Shown: positions 37,310 to 46,697 of the stretch, in pieces
How the letters are laid out: each line of letters begins with the position of its first letter
Numbering within the stretch: position 1 is the stretch's first letter
Assembly: GCA_944350345.1 (NCBI GenBank)
Contig: CALVOP010000001.1
Coordinates: 62,001 to 126,000 of the forward strand
Length of the DNA stretch: 64,000 nt
Source of the DNA: an uncultured Bacilli bacterium
Lineage (GTDB): Bacteria > Bacillota_I > Bacilli_A > RF39 > UBA660
Direction: 5' to 3'
Program-made: the position numbers and the translations under genes
The notes under the pieces: model-generated
Database searches by the model: none
What the model was told of the DNA's origin: nothing
Seen by the model: the letters and a program-made list of their open reading frames with translations, nothing else

Positions 37310-37786
37310 CTATTTACCTGTACTTCCTAACCCACCAAGTCTTTTATTATCGATAACTTTCTCGTCATCAACAGTTAAAAATTTTACAAATATTCCTTGA
37401 CACAATGAATCACCTTTTTCAAATTTTAGTTCTTTATTACTATGATTTTGAACAGAAATCCACATATGACCTTCATTACTTATATTATTATAGTAATCGC
37501 TTTCAATGATTCCAACCTGATTTGTCAACCTTACATTATATTTAAAGCCTACACCGCTTCTTACTATAATCATAAGCATTTCATCTTCGTTCATAATTAC
37601 TTTTAAACCTGTAGGAATCTTTAAAACTTCATTTGGCTTTAAAACAATATCATCAATTAAGAAAAAATCATAACCAGCACTATTTTTTGTTTTTCTAATA
37701 GGTAATTTATAGGCATTATACATGTCTAAATCATCAATCACATCTTTTTTAAATTGATCAAAACTAATTTTTTCAAATTTTCTCAT
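37310..37786 (-). CDS. dut: dUTP pyrophosphatase
   Basis: The start at 37786 (MRKFEKISFD) has GGAGGGAAG just before it; the frame extends upstream without a site. 158 residues. Trimeric dUTPase motifs are visible: NSAGYDFFL (motif 1), IIVRSGVGFKYN (2), GIIESDYYNN (3) and a C-terminal RLGGLGSTGK (5). The enzyme hydrolyses dUTP to dUMP, keeping uracil out of DNA and supplying thymidylate synthesis, and so complements the ComEB-type dCMP deaminase. Motif 5 has GLGSTG where most have GFGSTG. Confidence 0.93.
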   Translation of the reverse strand: MRKFEKISFDQFKKDVIDDLDMYNAYKLPIRKTKNSAGYDFFLIDDIVLKPNEVLKIPTGLKVIMNEDEMLMIIVRSGVGFKYNVRLTNQVGIIESDYYNNISNEGHMWISVQNHSNKELKFEKGDSLCQGIFVKFLTVDDEKVIDNKRLGGLGSTGK

Positions 37787-37882
37787 ACTTCCCTCCATTA
37801 AAAAAACACGAATTAAGCAATATAAATCGTACAACATATATACTTAACCTAATCAAAGTATATATTAAATAAAAAATATTGT

Positions 37883-38404
37883 CTAGTCAGTTTCTAACCT
37901 AATTTTAAGTAAAGCATCTATTAAATCAACTATTAATTTTTCTTGTTTGTCAATTTCTTTATCAGAAACGCAAATAATTGAACCTACTAAGTCGGTATTT
38001 AAAATAATTGGTTTTATATAAAAAAAACCTTTTATTACAATATTTTCAGAAACATTTAAATTTAAACCTACACCATCTTTTCTTTCATCAAATATTTTAG
38101 ATAAATTTGAACTTATTTTTTTATGTTCTATATCTTTATACTCATTTTTATTGACCAAAATTATACTTTCCCTATCAGTAATTAGCAAAGATATTGGAAT
38201 TATTTTATTAAATATATTTACATAATCCCTAACCAATTCCTTGAAAGAAAGAAGTCGCTGAAATTTTTTTAAAATTATACTATTTTCATCTATATATATT
38301 TCCATTTCTTCGCCATCTTTAATTGCTAAATTTCTTCTAATTTCTTTAGGAATAACTATTCTACCTAATTCATCAATTTTTCTAACTAATCCCGTATTTA
38401 CCAT
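37883..38404 (-). CDS. spoVT: Stage V sporulation regulator SpoVT (AbrB-type)
   Basis: The start at 38404 is placed after GAGGTG. 173 residues: an N-terminal swapped-hairpin AbrB DNA-binding domain (NTGLVRKIDELGRIVIPKEI, ending KKF at about 50) and a C-terminal GAF-like domain (about 55-170). SpoVT tunes late forespore (sigma-G) genes. In Bacillus it also lies next to mfd; here ppa has been inserted on the opposite strand between them. Confidence 0.93.
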   Translation of the reverse strand: MVNTGLVRKIDELGRIVIPKEIRRNLAIKDGEEMEIYIDENSIILKKFQRLLSFKELVRDYVNIFNKIIPISLLITDRESIILVNKNEYKDIEHKKISSNLSKIFDERKDGVGLNLNVSENIVIKGFFYIKPIILNTDLVGSIICVSDKEIDKQEKLIVDLIDALLKIRLETD

Positions 38405-38504
38405 AATACACCTCATTATTTAGTTTACTAATTATGACAAATATTATACACACTTTATTGACTTTAAAAGACATATAAAATATACTCAAAATAGGAGAGT
38501 GAAA

Positions 38505-38990
38505 ATGAATTCTGTTTATGAAAGTATAATTGAAATTCCAATGGGAACTAAAAACAAATTTGAAATAAATAAAAAAACCGGCAAAATAAAATTGGACAGA
38601 GTTTTATATAGTGCCCTAACTTATCCAGGCGAATATGGATTTATTGAAGACACATTATCGCTTGATGGAGACCCGCTTGATATATTAATAATAAGTTCAT
38701 ATCCAACGTTTCCTGGATGTATAGTCGATGCTAGAATATTAGGCTATCTAAGCGTAATTGATAATGGACAGCATGATGAAAAAATAATTGCAGTTGTGGA
38801 TAAAGATCCACGTTTTAATCATATTCAAGAAATAGACGACATCAATCATCTAAAAGACGAAATAAAAGATTTCTTTCAAAATTATAAAACTCTACAAAAT
38901 ATAAAAGTTGAAACTAAAGATTTTCATGATAAAAACTCAGCCATTGAATTAATAGAAGAATGTAAAAAAAGATTTAAAGATACAAAATAA
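38505..38990 (+). CDS. ppa: Soluble inorganic pyrophosphatase (family I)
   Basis: 161 residues from the ATG at 38505, seven bases after AGGAG. Family I signatures: ALTYPGEYGFIEDTL, the metal-binding LDGDPLDILI, and VDARILGYLSV with later Asp ligands (VDKDPRF). It hydrolyses pyrophosphate released by polymerases and synthetases. It is a lone plus-strand gene between mfd and spoVT, divergent from spoVT and convergent with mfd. Confidence 0.95.
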   Translation: MNSVYESIIEIPMGTKNKFEINKKTGKIKLDRVLYSALTYPGEYGFIEDTLSLDGDPLDILIISSYPTFPGCIVDARILGYLSVIDNGQHDEKIIAVVDKDPRFNHIQEIDDINHLKDEIKDFFQNYKTLQNIKVETKDFHDKNSAIELIEECKKRFKDTK

Positions 38991-39013
38991 AACCTCAAAT
39001 TGAGGTTTTATTT
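38986..39013. terminator. Bidirectional terminator between ppa and mfd
   Basis: AAATAAAACCTC/GAGGTTTTATTT with a five-base loop gives U-rich tails both ways for the convergent ppa and mfd genes. It overlaps the mfd stop. Confidence 0.9.
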
Positions 39014-42000
39014 AATTGTTCATCAATATAAATTAACAACTTAGTAACATAAAAAACATAATGTTTTTCCAAATTAATTTTGTTCAATTCAATAAATATT
39101 GAATTACCGCGATAAATAAAGTTAAATTTTGTATTAATTCTAGAAGCTTGAACAAACAAGTCCTCAATATTTAATTTTTTATATATATTTTCATTTAATC
39201 TAATAGAAAATTTTTGATTAGTATTCATTGAAATTATTATTTCATATTTATTAACTAATTTTTCCAATAATTCTTGATACATATATATTTCCAATTTTTC
39301 ATCTATGTATCCAAACCTATCCAATATCTCTTCATGAACTTTCTCTAAATCACGCGTATTTTCGATAGAAGTAATTTCCTTATGTATTGAAAGTACAACA
39401 TCTTCTTCATCTGAATAAGATTTATCAATATGTGTTTCAACATCATCTAATATAATGTCATTTTTTTCCTCTTCCTTGTTGTTAATTTCCTCGTTTACTA
39501 ATTCCAAATACATGTCGACGCCAACGCTATCTATAAATCCAGCCTGTTCACTGCCTAACAAATCACCCGCTCCCCTAATGCTTAAATCACGCATTGCTAA
39601 CTTATAACCACTACCAAGTTCAGTAAATTCTTTGATTGCTTCTAATCTTTTTTGAGCATTTTCATTAAGAACTTTATTTTTATCATACATTAAATATGCA
39701 TAAGCAATTCTATCGCCGCGACCTACACGACCTCTTATTTGATACAGTTGACTTAACCCATATTTATCGGCATCTATTACAATAACCGTATTTGCATTTG
39801 GAATATCAATACCATTTTCTATAATAGTTGTACTTAAAAGAACATCAAATTTTTTTTCAACAAAATCGCTCATTATTGAGTTAATTTCCACTTTATTCAT
39901 TTTGCCATGTGCAGACGCAAATTTTACCTCAGGCACTAATTTTCTAAATTCATTTAAAACTTTATCCATATTTACAATATTATTATACAAAATAAATACT
40001 TGTCCTTGTCTATTATACTCCTTTAAAATTATTTCTCTTAATATATATTTATCATAAACAATAACATAAGTTTGAACAGGATACCTATTTTTAGGCGGAG
40101 TTTCTATTAAAGACAAATCTCTAATACCGATTAATGACATTTGCAAACTTCGTGGAATAGGCGTTGCAGAAACACTTAAAACATGAACATTTTCCTTTAT
40201 TTTTTTTATTTTTTCTTTATGCATGACACCAAATCTATGTTCCTCGTCTACAACTAACAATCCCAAATCTTTAAACTTTACATCTTTGCTCAATAATCTA
40301 TGCGTTCCAAAAATAACATCTATTTTACCAGTTTTTAATTTTTCAATTATTTCTTTTGCTTCTTTTATGGTAGTATGTCTATTCAATAAAGCTATATTAA
40401 CGCTAAAATTTTTAAATCTTTCTAATGCAGACTTATATTGTTGAAGTGAAAGTAAAGTTGTCGGACATAAATACATTGCTTGCTTATTATTTAGAATAGT
40501 CTTAAAAATAACTCTAAAAATAACTTCAGTTTTACCATATCCGACATCACCACAAAGTAACCTTTCCATAGGTTTACCACTTTCTAAATCCTTTTTTATC
40601 TGTTCCGTAGATCTTTCCTGATCCGCAGTAAACTCAAATGGAAATTCACTCTCAAATACAAGTTGTAACGGATCATCCTTTAAAAATGGCTGTACTACAA
40701 TCTGTGCTCTTTTCTTATATATTTCTATAAGTTCATTACTAATATCCCTTATTTTATTTTTTATTTTAATTTTAGTCTTTTGCCATTCAATACTATTTAA
40801 TTTATTTATTTTAGGTTTTACACCTTCTCTAGATGAATACTTATACAACTTATCTATATTATCTATTGACAAATATAACCTATCATTACCTTTATATTGA
40901 ATTAAAATGTAATCTTTTTTTACAGAATTTTTAGTTATTGTAGATATTCCCTTGTAAATTCCGATACCATGGTTATTATGAACAACATAATCACCTATAT
41001 TTAATTTTTCAATATCATTAATTTTTTTACCAAATTTATAATTATAAAAAGTATCTTTTTCCCTTTTTTCAACTAAATCATTATCTGATAAATATGTGAC
41101 ATCATTAAAAATAAAGCCTGAATTTAAATCAACATTAATAATTTTAACTTTATCATAACTCTTCTTTACTTTTTTAATAAAATTGACATTCGTAGTACAT
41201 AAATAAGTGCTATCATTTTTTACTAAATTTAAAAAACAATCAAAATCATTTTTACAATTTACTATAGATTTTGCTGCAAATACATAATCATATTTTCCGG
41301 TGTTATCAATTAAATCAACATTTATCTTTTTATTTATCTCCATGTTGTTTAAGAAAAAAATCTCTGAAAAATCATTATCATAATATTTTATTTGATCCAC
41401 TATGTTTTTCATTATATTTTGACATTGATTGTAATCTTGTAAAACAATATAAGGATTATTTAAATACTCTAATACGCTACTAGCATTATCATTAAAATTA
41501 TCAATCAATGGTTTTATTAATATTGATTTCTCATCTTTTATCGTCCTTTGACTATATTCATCAAAAAAAGATATGTTAGAAATTTCATTATCAAAAAAAT
41601 CTATTCTTACAGGATGATCTTCTTGAAAAGGATAAACATCAATAACAAATCCGCGAACCGCATATTCCCCTACATTTGTTACCAAAGATTCTTTCTTATA
41701 CCCTATTGAATCCAATTTTTTTAAAAATTCATTTCTATCTATAATTTGATCAATAGTAAGTTTAATTGATTTAGACAAATATTCACTTTTGGCTGGTAAT
41801 TTTTTAATAAAACTATTAACATGACAAATTAATATTTTTTTATCACTATTATCTATTGAATTTAAAAAATTCATTCTCATAAACAATAAGTCGGTAGAAG
41901 CAGCTATTGCTTTTTTAGTTAAATAATCATCTTCAGGAAAGATATAAACATTAGATATATAACTTTTTAAATTATTAAATAACTTATTGGCATCATTCAA

Positions 42001-42147
42001 TGTTGGAACTAAAATAATCAAATCAGATTGCAAAGAAAAAAAGATATATAAGATTAATTGATTATATATTTCATTATTAGAAACCGATAATTTTATATCA
42101 TTTTCTATATTAAAATTAAAAATATTTTTATATATCTCATTTTTCAT
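38995..42147 (-). CDS. mfd: Transcription-repair coupling factor
   Basis: The start at 42147 follows AGGGGTG. 1050 residues, about 120 shorter than the Bacillus protein. N-terminal UvrB-like region, an RNA-polymerase-interaction domain with IGDYVVHNNHGIGIYKGI (about 385), then a RecG-like SF2 motor with GDVGYGKTEV (Walker A), VVDEEHRFG (DEEH box) and the QIRGRVGRGD motif VI, and a C-terminal D7 domain. Mfd removes stalled polymerase and recruits UvrA. It starts eight bases after pth. Confidence 0.96.
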   Translation of the reverse strand: MKNEIYKNIFNFNIENDIKLSVSNNEIYNQLILYIFFSLQSDLIILVPTLNDANKLFNNLKSYISNVYIFPEDDYLTKKAIAASTDLLFMRMNFLNSIDNSDKKILICHVNSFIKKLPAKSEYLSKSIKLTIDQIIDRNEFLKKLDSIGYKKESLVTNVGEYAVRGFVIDVYPFQEDHPVRIDFFDNEISNISFFDEYSQRTIKDEKSILIKPLIDNFNDNASSVLEYLNNPYIVLQDYNQCQNIMKNIVDQIKYYDNDFSEIFFLNNMEINKKINVDLIDNTGKYDYVFAAKSIVNCKNDFDCFLNLVKNDSTYLCTTNVNFIKKVKKSYDKVKIINVDLNSGFIFNDVTYLSDNDLVEKREKDTFYNYKFGKKINDIEKLNIGDYVVHNNHGIGIYKGISTITKNSVKKDYILIQYKGNDRLYLSIDNIDKLYKYSSREGVKPKINKLNSIEWQKTKIKIKNKIRDISNELIEIYKKRAQIVVQPFLKDDPLQLVFESEFPFEFTADQERSTEQIKKDLESGKPMERLLCGDVGYGKTEVIFRVIFKTILNNKQAMYLCPTTLLSLQQYKSALERFKNFSVNIALLNRHTTIKEAKEIIEKLKTGKIDVIFGTHRLLSKDVKFKDLGLLVVDEEHRFGVMHKEKIKKIKENVHVLSVSATPIPRSLQMSLIGIRDLSLIETPPKNRYPVQTYVIVYDKYILREIILKEYNRQGQVFILYNNIVNMDKVLNEFRKLVPEVKFASAHGKMNKVEINSIMSDFVEKKFDVLLSTTIIENGIDIPNANTVIVIDADKYGLSQLYQIRGRVGRGDRIAYAYLMYDKNKVLNENAQKRLEAIKEFTELGSGYKLAMRDLSIRGAGDLLGSEQAGFIDSVGVDMYLELVNEEINNKEEEKNDIILDDVETHIDKSYSDEEDVVLSIHKEITSIENTRDLEKVHEEILDRFGYIDEKLEIYMYQELLEKLVNKYEIIISMNTNQKFSIRLNENIYKKLNIEDLFVQASRINTKFNFIYRGNSIFIELNKINLEKHYVFYVTKLLIYIDEQLNKTSI

Positions 42148-42155
42148 AAACACCC

Positions 42156-42692
42156 CTAATTGTATTTATTCATTAATTTATCAAAATCTAATTTTAAATA
42201 ATCATCAATAATATTAACAACTTTTTGCATAACGTCATCTAATATTAAAAGTTCTTTTTTAGAAAATCTTCCCAAAACATAATCTTTCATATTATATGAA
42301 TTTCTACCAATACCAATACGAACCCTTTTTATTTTATTATTATCTAATAAATCAATTATATTCTTAATTCCATTATGTCCACCATATGAACCATCTGGCT
42401 TAATTTTAATGGTGCCTAATTCAAAAGCCATGTCATCATATATAATTAAAATATCATCTACAGTTATTTTATAATAATCAACAAATTTTTTTACAACTTC
42501 ACCAGATAAATTCATGTATTTCATAGGTTTTAAAAAAATTGCATTTTTTTCATTATCAATATAATATTCACCGTCAAATTTAGTTTTAAATGAAACATTA
42601 TTTAAATATTTATTAATTGCCATAAAGCCAACATTATGTCTAGTATTTTCATATTCCAATCCAGGATTTCCTAATCCAACAATTAATTTCAT
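42156..42692 (-). CDS. pth: Peptidyl-tRNA hydrolase
   Basis: 178 residues with LIVGLGNPGLEYENTRHNVGF (Asn and His catalytic residues) at the N-terminus, IYDDMAFELG in the middle and GSYGGHNGIKNII. It recycles peptidyl-tRNA released from ribosomes. It overlaps the end of rsmI by four bases and precedes mfd, the Bacillus order. The fin gene that sits between pth and mfd in Bacillus is absent. Confidence 0.97.
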   Translation of the reverse strand: MKLIVGLGNPGLEYENTRHNVGFMAINKYLNNVSFKTKFDGEYYIDNEKNAIFLKPMKYMNLSGEVVKKFVDYYKITVDDILIIYDDMAFELGTIKIKPDGSYGGHNGIKNIIDLLDNNKIKRVRIGIGRNSYNMKDYVLGRFSKKELLILDDVMQKVVNIIDDYLKLDFDKLMNKYN

Positions 42693-43525
42693 ATTTTATT
42701 CTCCTCAAACATATTATACAATACATTTTTACTTACGTCATATTTTTTTGAAACATACTTCATAGCGCTTTTTTTATCCATTCCATAATTAATTAACTCT
42801 TTTAACTCGTCATATGCTATAGAAATATCTTCAAATTTATCATTATTATCAATAACAATAACAAATTCTCCTTTTGGATCAATATACGTATTAATAGCCT
42901 CCTGAACTGTTCCGCGGAACACCTCTTCATGTAGTTTAGATATTTCCCGGGAAATAGAAATAAAATTATTTCCCAAAATATTTTTTATATTGTGTAAAGT
43001 TTTTATCAACCTATGAGGCGATTCATATAAAACAATTGTAAAGTTTATACTTTTTAACATCTTTAATTCAGAAATACTTTCATCAACTTTATTACTCAAA
43101 AAACCATAAAACAAAAATTTGTCTGCAGGAATTCCTGACATATTTAATGCAGGTAATAATGCACTAGGTCCAGGTAAAGACACAACAGAAAACCCACTTT
43201 TTATTACTTCCTTAACAACTACGTATCCAGGATCACTTATTAACGGTGTCCCGCGATCAGTCACCAAAGCCACACTATTTCCATTTTGCAAATTGTTAAT
43301 AACTTGGGGATAAATCGTTTTTTCATTAAATTTATGACAAGATACTAATTTAGATTTAATTCCATAGTAGTCAAGTAATATCTTAGTTACTCTAGTATCT
43401 TCTGAATACACAACTTTTACATTATTTAAAACTTCTATAGCTCTATAAGTAATATCTTTCATATTTCCTATAGGTGTAGGAACCAAATATAGTTTACTAT
43501 TTTCATCATAACTTTTTTGTAACAT
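42689..43525 (-). CDS. rsmI: 16S rRNA (cytidine-2'-O)-methyltransferase RsmI
   Basis: 278 residues, using the second of two adjacent ATG codons (43525 or 43528), both after GGAGG. It has the tetrapyrrole-methylase-fold markers LYLVPTPIGNMKDITYRA, SEDTRVTKILL, LVTDRGTPLISDPGY and FYGFLSNK. It methylates C1402 of 16S rRNA. It overlaps trmN6 upstream by 20 bases and pth by four. Two GC-rich palindromes lie in its coding sequence, one of them an exact Noc-type site. Confidence 0.95.
   Translation of the reverse strand: MLQKSYDENSKLYLVPTPIGNMKDITYRAIEVLNNVKVVYSEDTRVTKILLDYYGIKSKLVSCHKFNEKTIYPQVINNLQNGNSVALVTDRGTPLISDPGYVVVKEVIKSGFSVVSLPGPSALLPALNMSGIPADKFLFYGFLSNKVDESISELKMLKSINFTIVLYESPHRLIKTLHNIKNILGNNFISISREISKLHEEVFRGTVQEAINTYIDPKGEFVIVIDNNDKFEDISIAYDELKELINYGMDKKSAMKYVSKKYDVSKNVLYNMFEENKI
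42942..42955. other. Noc-type binding palindrome (ATTTCCCGGGAAAT)
   Basis: An exact 14-bp match to the Bacillus Noc-binding consensus lies inside rsmI and extends to a 16-bp palindrome (42941-42956). In this AT-rich DNA such a GC-centred palindrome is very unlikely by chance. Noc prevents division septa over the nucleoid. The noc gene is not in the window but normally lies after mnmG-rsmG, just beyond the right edge. Confidence 0.55.
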
Positions 43526-44258
43526 CATTACCTCCAAACATTTTTTCAATTTTACTTGAATAATTACCATTTTTAGTATGTATTACTAACGGAGACTCTA
43601 TTTTTAGCGAGCTTTTGCCATTTTTTACAGCTTCTATCAAAAATAAGTTAGAAAGTTTATCTCTTTTTGGATATATAAATTGAATTCGTTTTGGCTCCAA
43701 ATTATACTTTTTTAATTTTGATATAATTTCAATAAATCGCTCTGTTCTATGAACTAAATATAAACTACCATTATTCTTTAAAATTTTTCTACTAACAATC
43801 AGTAAATCGTCTATTTTCAAGTTTATTTCATGTCTAGCTATAGATTTTACTAAATTTTCATTTATTTTACTAGATTCATTATATTTAAAATAAGGAGGAT
43901 TTGAAACAACAATATCAAAAGTATCAGATTCATAATAATCCAATAAATTGTTAACATCCATATTTAATAAATTAATTCTTGACGTTAAATTATTTATATC
44001 AAGCGATTTAACTGCTAAATCATATATTTCTTTTTGTAATTCGACTCCAGTAAGGCCAACATTTTCATTAACTTTTGTAGATAAAATTAATAATATAGGT
44101 GCATTTCCCATACCCAAATCGATGATTTGCCTAGTAGTTGGTTTAACTTTAACAAAATTTGCTAACAAAACAGAATCTAAACTAAAATTAAAATATTCAT
44201 TACATTGTATAATTTTTAAATTATTATAATTAAGTAAATCATTTGTTACTATTTCCAT
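43506..44258 (-). CDS. trmN6: tRNA1(Val) N6-adenine methyltransferase-like protein (TrmN6/YabB)
   Basis: The start at 44258 (MEIVTNDLL) follows GAGGG. 250 residues with a SAM-binding IIDLGMGNAPILLIL and the N6-adenine motif IVVSNPPYFK (NPPY). The family methylates A37 of tRNA-Val; in Bacillus the gene is yabB. It overlaps both neighbours, yaaT (20 bases) and rsmI (20 bases), so the group is tightly packed. Confidence 0.9.
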   Translation of the reverse strand: MEIVTNDLLNYNNLKIIQCNEYFNFSLDSVLLANFVKVKPTTRQIIDLGMGNAPILLILSTKVNENVGLTGVELQKEIYDLAVKSLDINNLTSRINLLNMDVNNLLDYYESDTFDIVVSNPPYFKYNESSKINENLVKSIARHEINLKIDDLLIVSRKILKNNGSLYLVHRTERFIEIISKLKKYNLEPKRIQFIYPKRDKLSNLFLIEAVKNGKSSLKIESPLVIHTKNGNYSSKIEKMFGGNDVTKKL

Positions 44259-45045
44259 TATAACCCTCATCTAATAAAGAAATTTCCATGTTTCCTTCAT
44301 TAGGAACTTCAACTATAAATTTACGACTAAGAATATCAACCGATAAAACTTTCCCATCACCTTTAGGTGTTTTAACTAAATCGCCTACATTTGGCATATC
44401 TTTTCTGTTATGAGTATATATATCATCTTCGTATTTCAAGCAACAAAGAAGTCTGCCACATAATCCATTTATTTTACTAGGATTTAAAGATAAATTTTGA
44501 TTTTTTGCCATATTTATCGTAACAGAATCCAAATCACACAAAAAACTAGAACAACATAATTCCCTACCACAAAGGCCCAAACCAGACACTTCTTTTGCTT
44601 TATCTCTAACTCCAATTTGTCTTAACTCTATTCTAGTTTTATATATTGAAGCTATCTCTTTTGCCAAATCTCTGAAATCAACACGATTATCCGATAAAAA
44701 ATAAAACATCAACTGATTTCTATCAAAAGTAAATGAGGCGTCTAAAAATTTCATATTTAATTTATATTTTTCCGCCAATTTAATAGCTTTATTTAAAGCC
44801 ATTAATGAATCTCTTGTATTTTTAATATGTTTTTTATAATCTGACTCGTTAGCCTTCTTAACAACACATCGCAAATTATTTATTATTAATTTTTCATCTA
44901 CATATTTTTTATTTATTACCTTTGCAAATTGTAACCCTCTCTCCGTTTCAACAATAATAAAATCATTTTCTTGTAAATTAAAATTATTAGAATCAAAATA
45001 ATAAATTTTGCCATTTTCTTTAAAATTTGCGCCTATTAATTCCAT
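44239..45045 (-). CDS. yaaT: PSP1-domain protein YaaT (RicT)
   Basis: 268 residues. The PSP1 C-terminal domain contains IGVRDKAKEVSGLGLCGRELCC and a second Cys cluster CGRLLCCLKYED; these Cys bind Fe-S clusters in the Ric complex. RicT works with RicA/RicF to steer RNase Y and affects sporulation, competence and biofilm. It lies between holB and trmN6 as in Bacillus and overlaps holB by one base. Confidence 0.95.
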   Translation of the reverse strand: MELIGANFKENGKIYYFDSNNFNLQENDFIIVETERGLQFAKVINKKYVDEKLIINNLRCVVKKANESDYKKHIKNTRDSLMALNKAIKLAEKYKLNMKFLDASFTFDRNQLMFYFLSDNRVDFRDLAKEIASIYKTRIELRQIGVRDKAKEVSGLGLCGRELCCSSFLCDLDSVTINMAKNQNLSLNPSKINGLCGRLLCCLKYEDDIYTHNRKDMPNVGDLVKTPKGDGKVLSVDILSRKFIVEVPNEGNMEISLLDEGYNGNSNK

Positions 45046-45860
45046 TATTTCATACCTCCTAATTCAATCAAAAATTTATCATAAAACAACGAATTATTTA
45101 AATTATAATTTATATCTATTAAAAATTTATTAATAATAATTAATCCTCTTATAATATCATTTTCATTAATAAGCAAAGAAATATCTTTTAATTTTGGATT
45201 AAATGAATCAACATTAAATCCCAAAAATTTGATTTTCAAAATTTCATTATATATTCCCATTAAGTTTTCTAATAAATTTTTAATATAATTTTTATCATTT
45301 TTTTTAGAAATTAATTGATAAGCATAGGGAAAATAACTAATTTTATGTTTTTCTATTAATTCAACTAATTGCAAAGCAGCATTATATGTATCATCATTTT
45401 CACAATTTATAGTTTTGTTTTTTTCAGTGGATAAAAAAATAATTTGACACCTGGATTTAATAGTTTTTAAAACTCCTTCTATATTTGAAGTAATTAAAAA
45501 AGCAAAAATGTTTTTTTCCGGTTCTTCTAATATTTTTAATAAACTATTTGCACTAGAGGAGTTTAAAACTTCAGCACGATCAATTATATAAACTTTTTTT
45601 CCACTTATTTGTGAAGTACTATTTAAAAAAGACTTTAACTCTAATATTTGATTTTTTTTAATAATATCATTTTCAGGTTTTAGAAAAAAAACATCCTGAT
45701 TATCTTTTAAATCAACAATTTTATTAAATATGTACTTTGATAAAATTAAATTTAAATCATCATAAATATTTTCACTACTAGTGTTAGCAATTAAATAAGC
45801 ATGTCCAATTTTATTATTCAAACTTTGCTTTTTAAAAAAATCATTTAATCTTTCATTCAT
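45045..45860 (-). CDS. holB: DNA polymerase III delta-prime subunit
   Basis: The start at 45860 (MNERLNDFF) follows GGTGA. 271 residues with the clamp-loader fold: KIGHAYLIAN at the N-terminus, KKVYIIDRAEVLNSSSANSLLKILEEP (sensor/SRC-like region) and FAFLITSN. As usual for delta-prime, the P-loop is lost. It pairs with DnaX (tau) to load the DnaN clamp. Divergent from well-known HolB sequences but in the right synteny. Confidence 0.9.
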   Translation of the reverse strand: MNERLNDFFKKQSLNNKIGHAYLIANTSSENIYDDLNLILSKYIFNKIVDLKDNQDVFFLKPENDIIKKNQILELKSFLNSTSQISGKKVYIIDRAEVLNSSSANSLLKILEEPEKNIFAFLITSNIEGVLKTIKSRCQIIFLSTEKNKTINCENDDTYNAALQLVELIEKHKISYFPYAYQLISKKNDKNYIKNLLENLMGIYNEILKIKFLGFNVDSFNPKLKDISLLINENDIIRGLIIINKFLIDINYNLNNSLFYDKFLIELGGMK

Positions 45861-45875
45861 AAATTTCACCACTAA

Positions 45876-46058
45876 TTATAAAAAATTTGTTAAAATAATT
45901 AAACTAAATATCGCAGGAACTCCTAAAACACTTACAAATACTATACTACACAAATTAATTGGTATTAATATTCCAACATAACCAATAATTAAATTAAATG
46001 AATATAACATACACAAAGCCATGACAATTTTCTTTACAATTAGCACTATTTTTTTCAA
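45876..46058 (-). CDS. bofA: BofA-family pro-sigma-K processing inhibitor
   Basis: 60 residues with two hydrophobic helices and the BofA-type end GILIPINLCSIVFVSVLGVP followed by a short hydrophobic tail. BofA anchors and restrains the SpoIVFB protease in the outer forespore membrane. It lies between recR and holB; in Bacillus bofA also follows recR. The short ORF is supported by this synteny and by the other sporulation genes. A sigma-K system was not seen here. Confidence 0.8.
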   Translation of the reverse strand: MKKIVLIVKKIVMALCMLYSFNLIIGYVGILIPINLCSIVFVSVLGVPAIFSLIILTNFL

Positions 46059-46095
46059 TTATATCACCATTTAATTTTATTATTATACAATTATA

Positions 46096-46695
46096 TTATG
46101 AGATAAATTTTCTATCATCAATTGCTTTAATTAAAGTAATAGGATCCAAATATTCTATATCAGAACCAATTGGAAGTCCATATGATAATCTTGAAACTTT
46201 AACATTTTTATTTTCCAAAAGTTTTTGTAAATAAAGTGATGTAGTTTCACCCTCAATTGAAGGAGTCAAGGCAATTATAATTTCCTTTACATTATCATTT
46301 AATCTTTTAGAAATTAAATTGTTTATATTAAGATCATCTGGATTAATATCATCAATAGGAGAAATTAAACCACCAAGCACATGATACAATCCCTTATAAT
46401 TTCCTGAAGTTTCAAATTTAAAGACACTTTTAGAATCCTCTACAACACAAATAGTAGATAAATCTCTAGTTTTATCAGCGCAAACATCACATATATCATT
46501 TGACGAATAATGCCCACATATTTCACACCTTCTAATATTTTTTTTAAATTTTTTTAGATTTTCAGAAAAATTTTCTACTTCCTCATCTGACATTTCATCA
46601 ACACAATAAACAAAACGCTCAGCGGACTTATCGCCAACTCCAGGTAATAGTTTAAAACTTTCAATTAAATCAGAAAAATCCTTAGGATAAACCAT
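46096..46695 (-). CDS. recR: Recombination protein RecR
   Basis: 199 residues, normal length. It has SFKLLPGVGDKSAERFVYCV (helix-hairpin-helix), a four-Cys zinc finger CEICGHYSSNDICDVC (about 56-71), a TOPRIM domain with ICVVEDSKSVFKFE, and ALTPSIEGETTSLY. RecR acts with RecF and RecO to load RecA at gaps. It directly follows ybaB. Confidence 0.97.
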   Translation of the reverse strand: MVYPKDFSDLIESFKLLPGVGDKSAERFVYCVDEMSDEEVENFSENLKKFKKNIRRCEICGHYSSNDICDVCADKTRDLSTICVVEDSKSVFKFETSGNYKGLYHVLGGLISPIDDINPDDLNINNLISKRLNDNVKEIIIALTPSIEGETTSLYLQKLLENKNVKVSRLSYGLPIGSDIEYLDPITLIKAIDDRKFIS

Positions 46696-46697
46696 TT

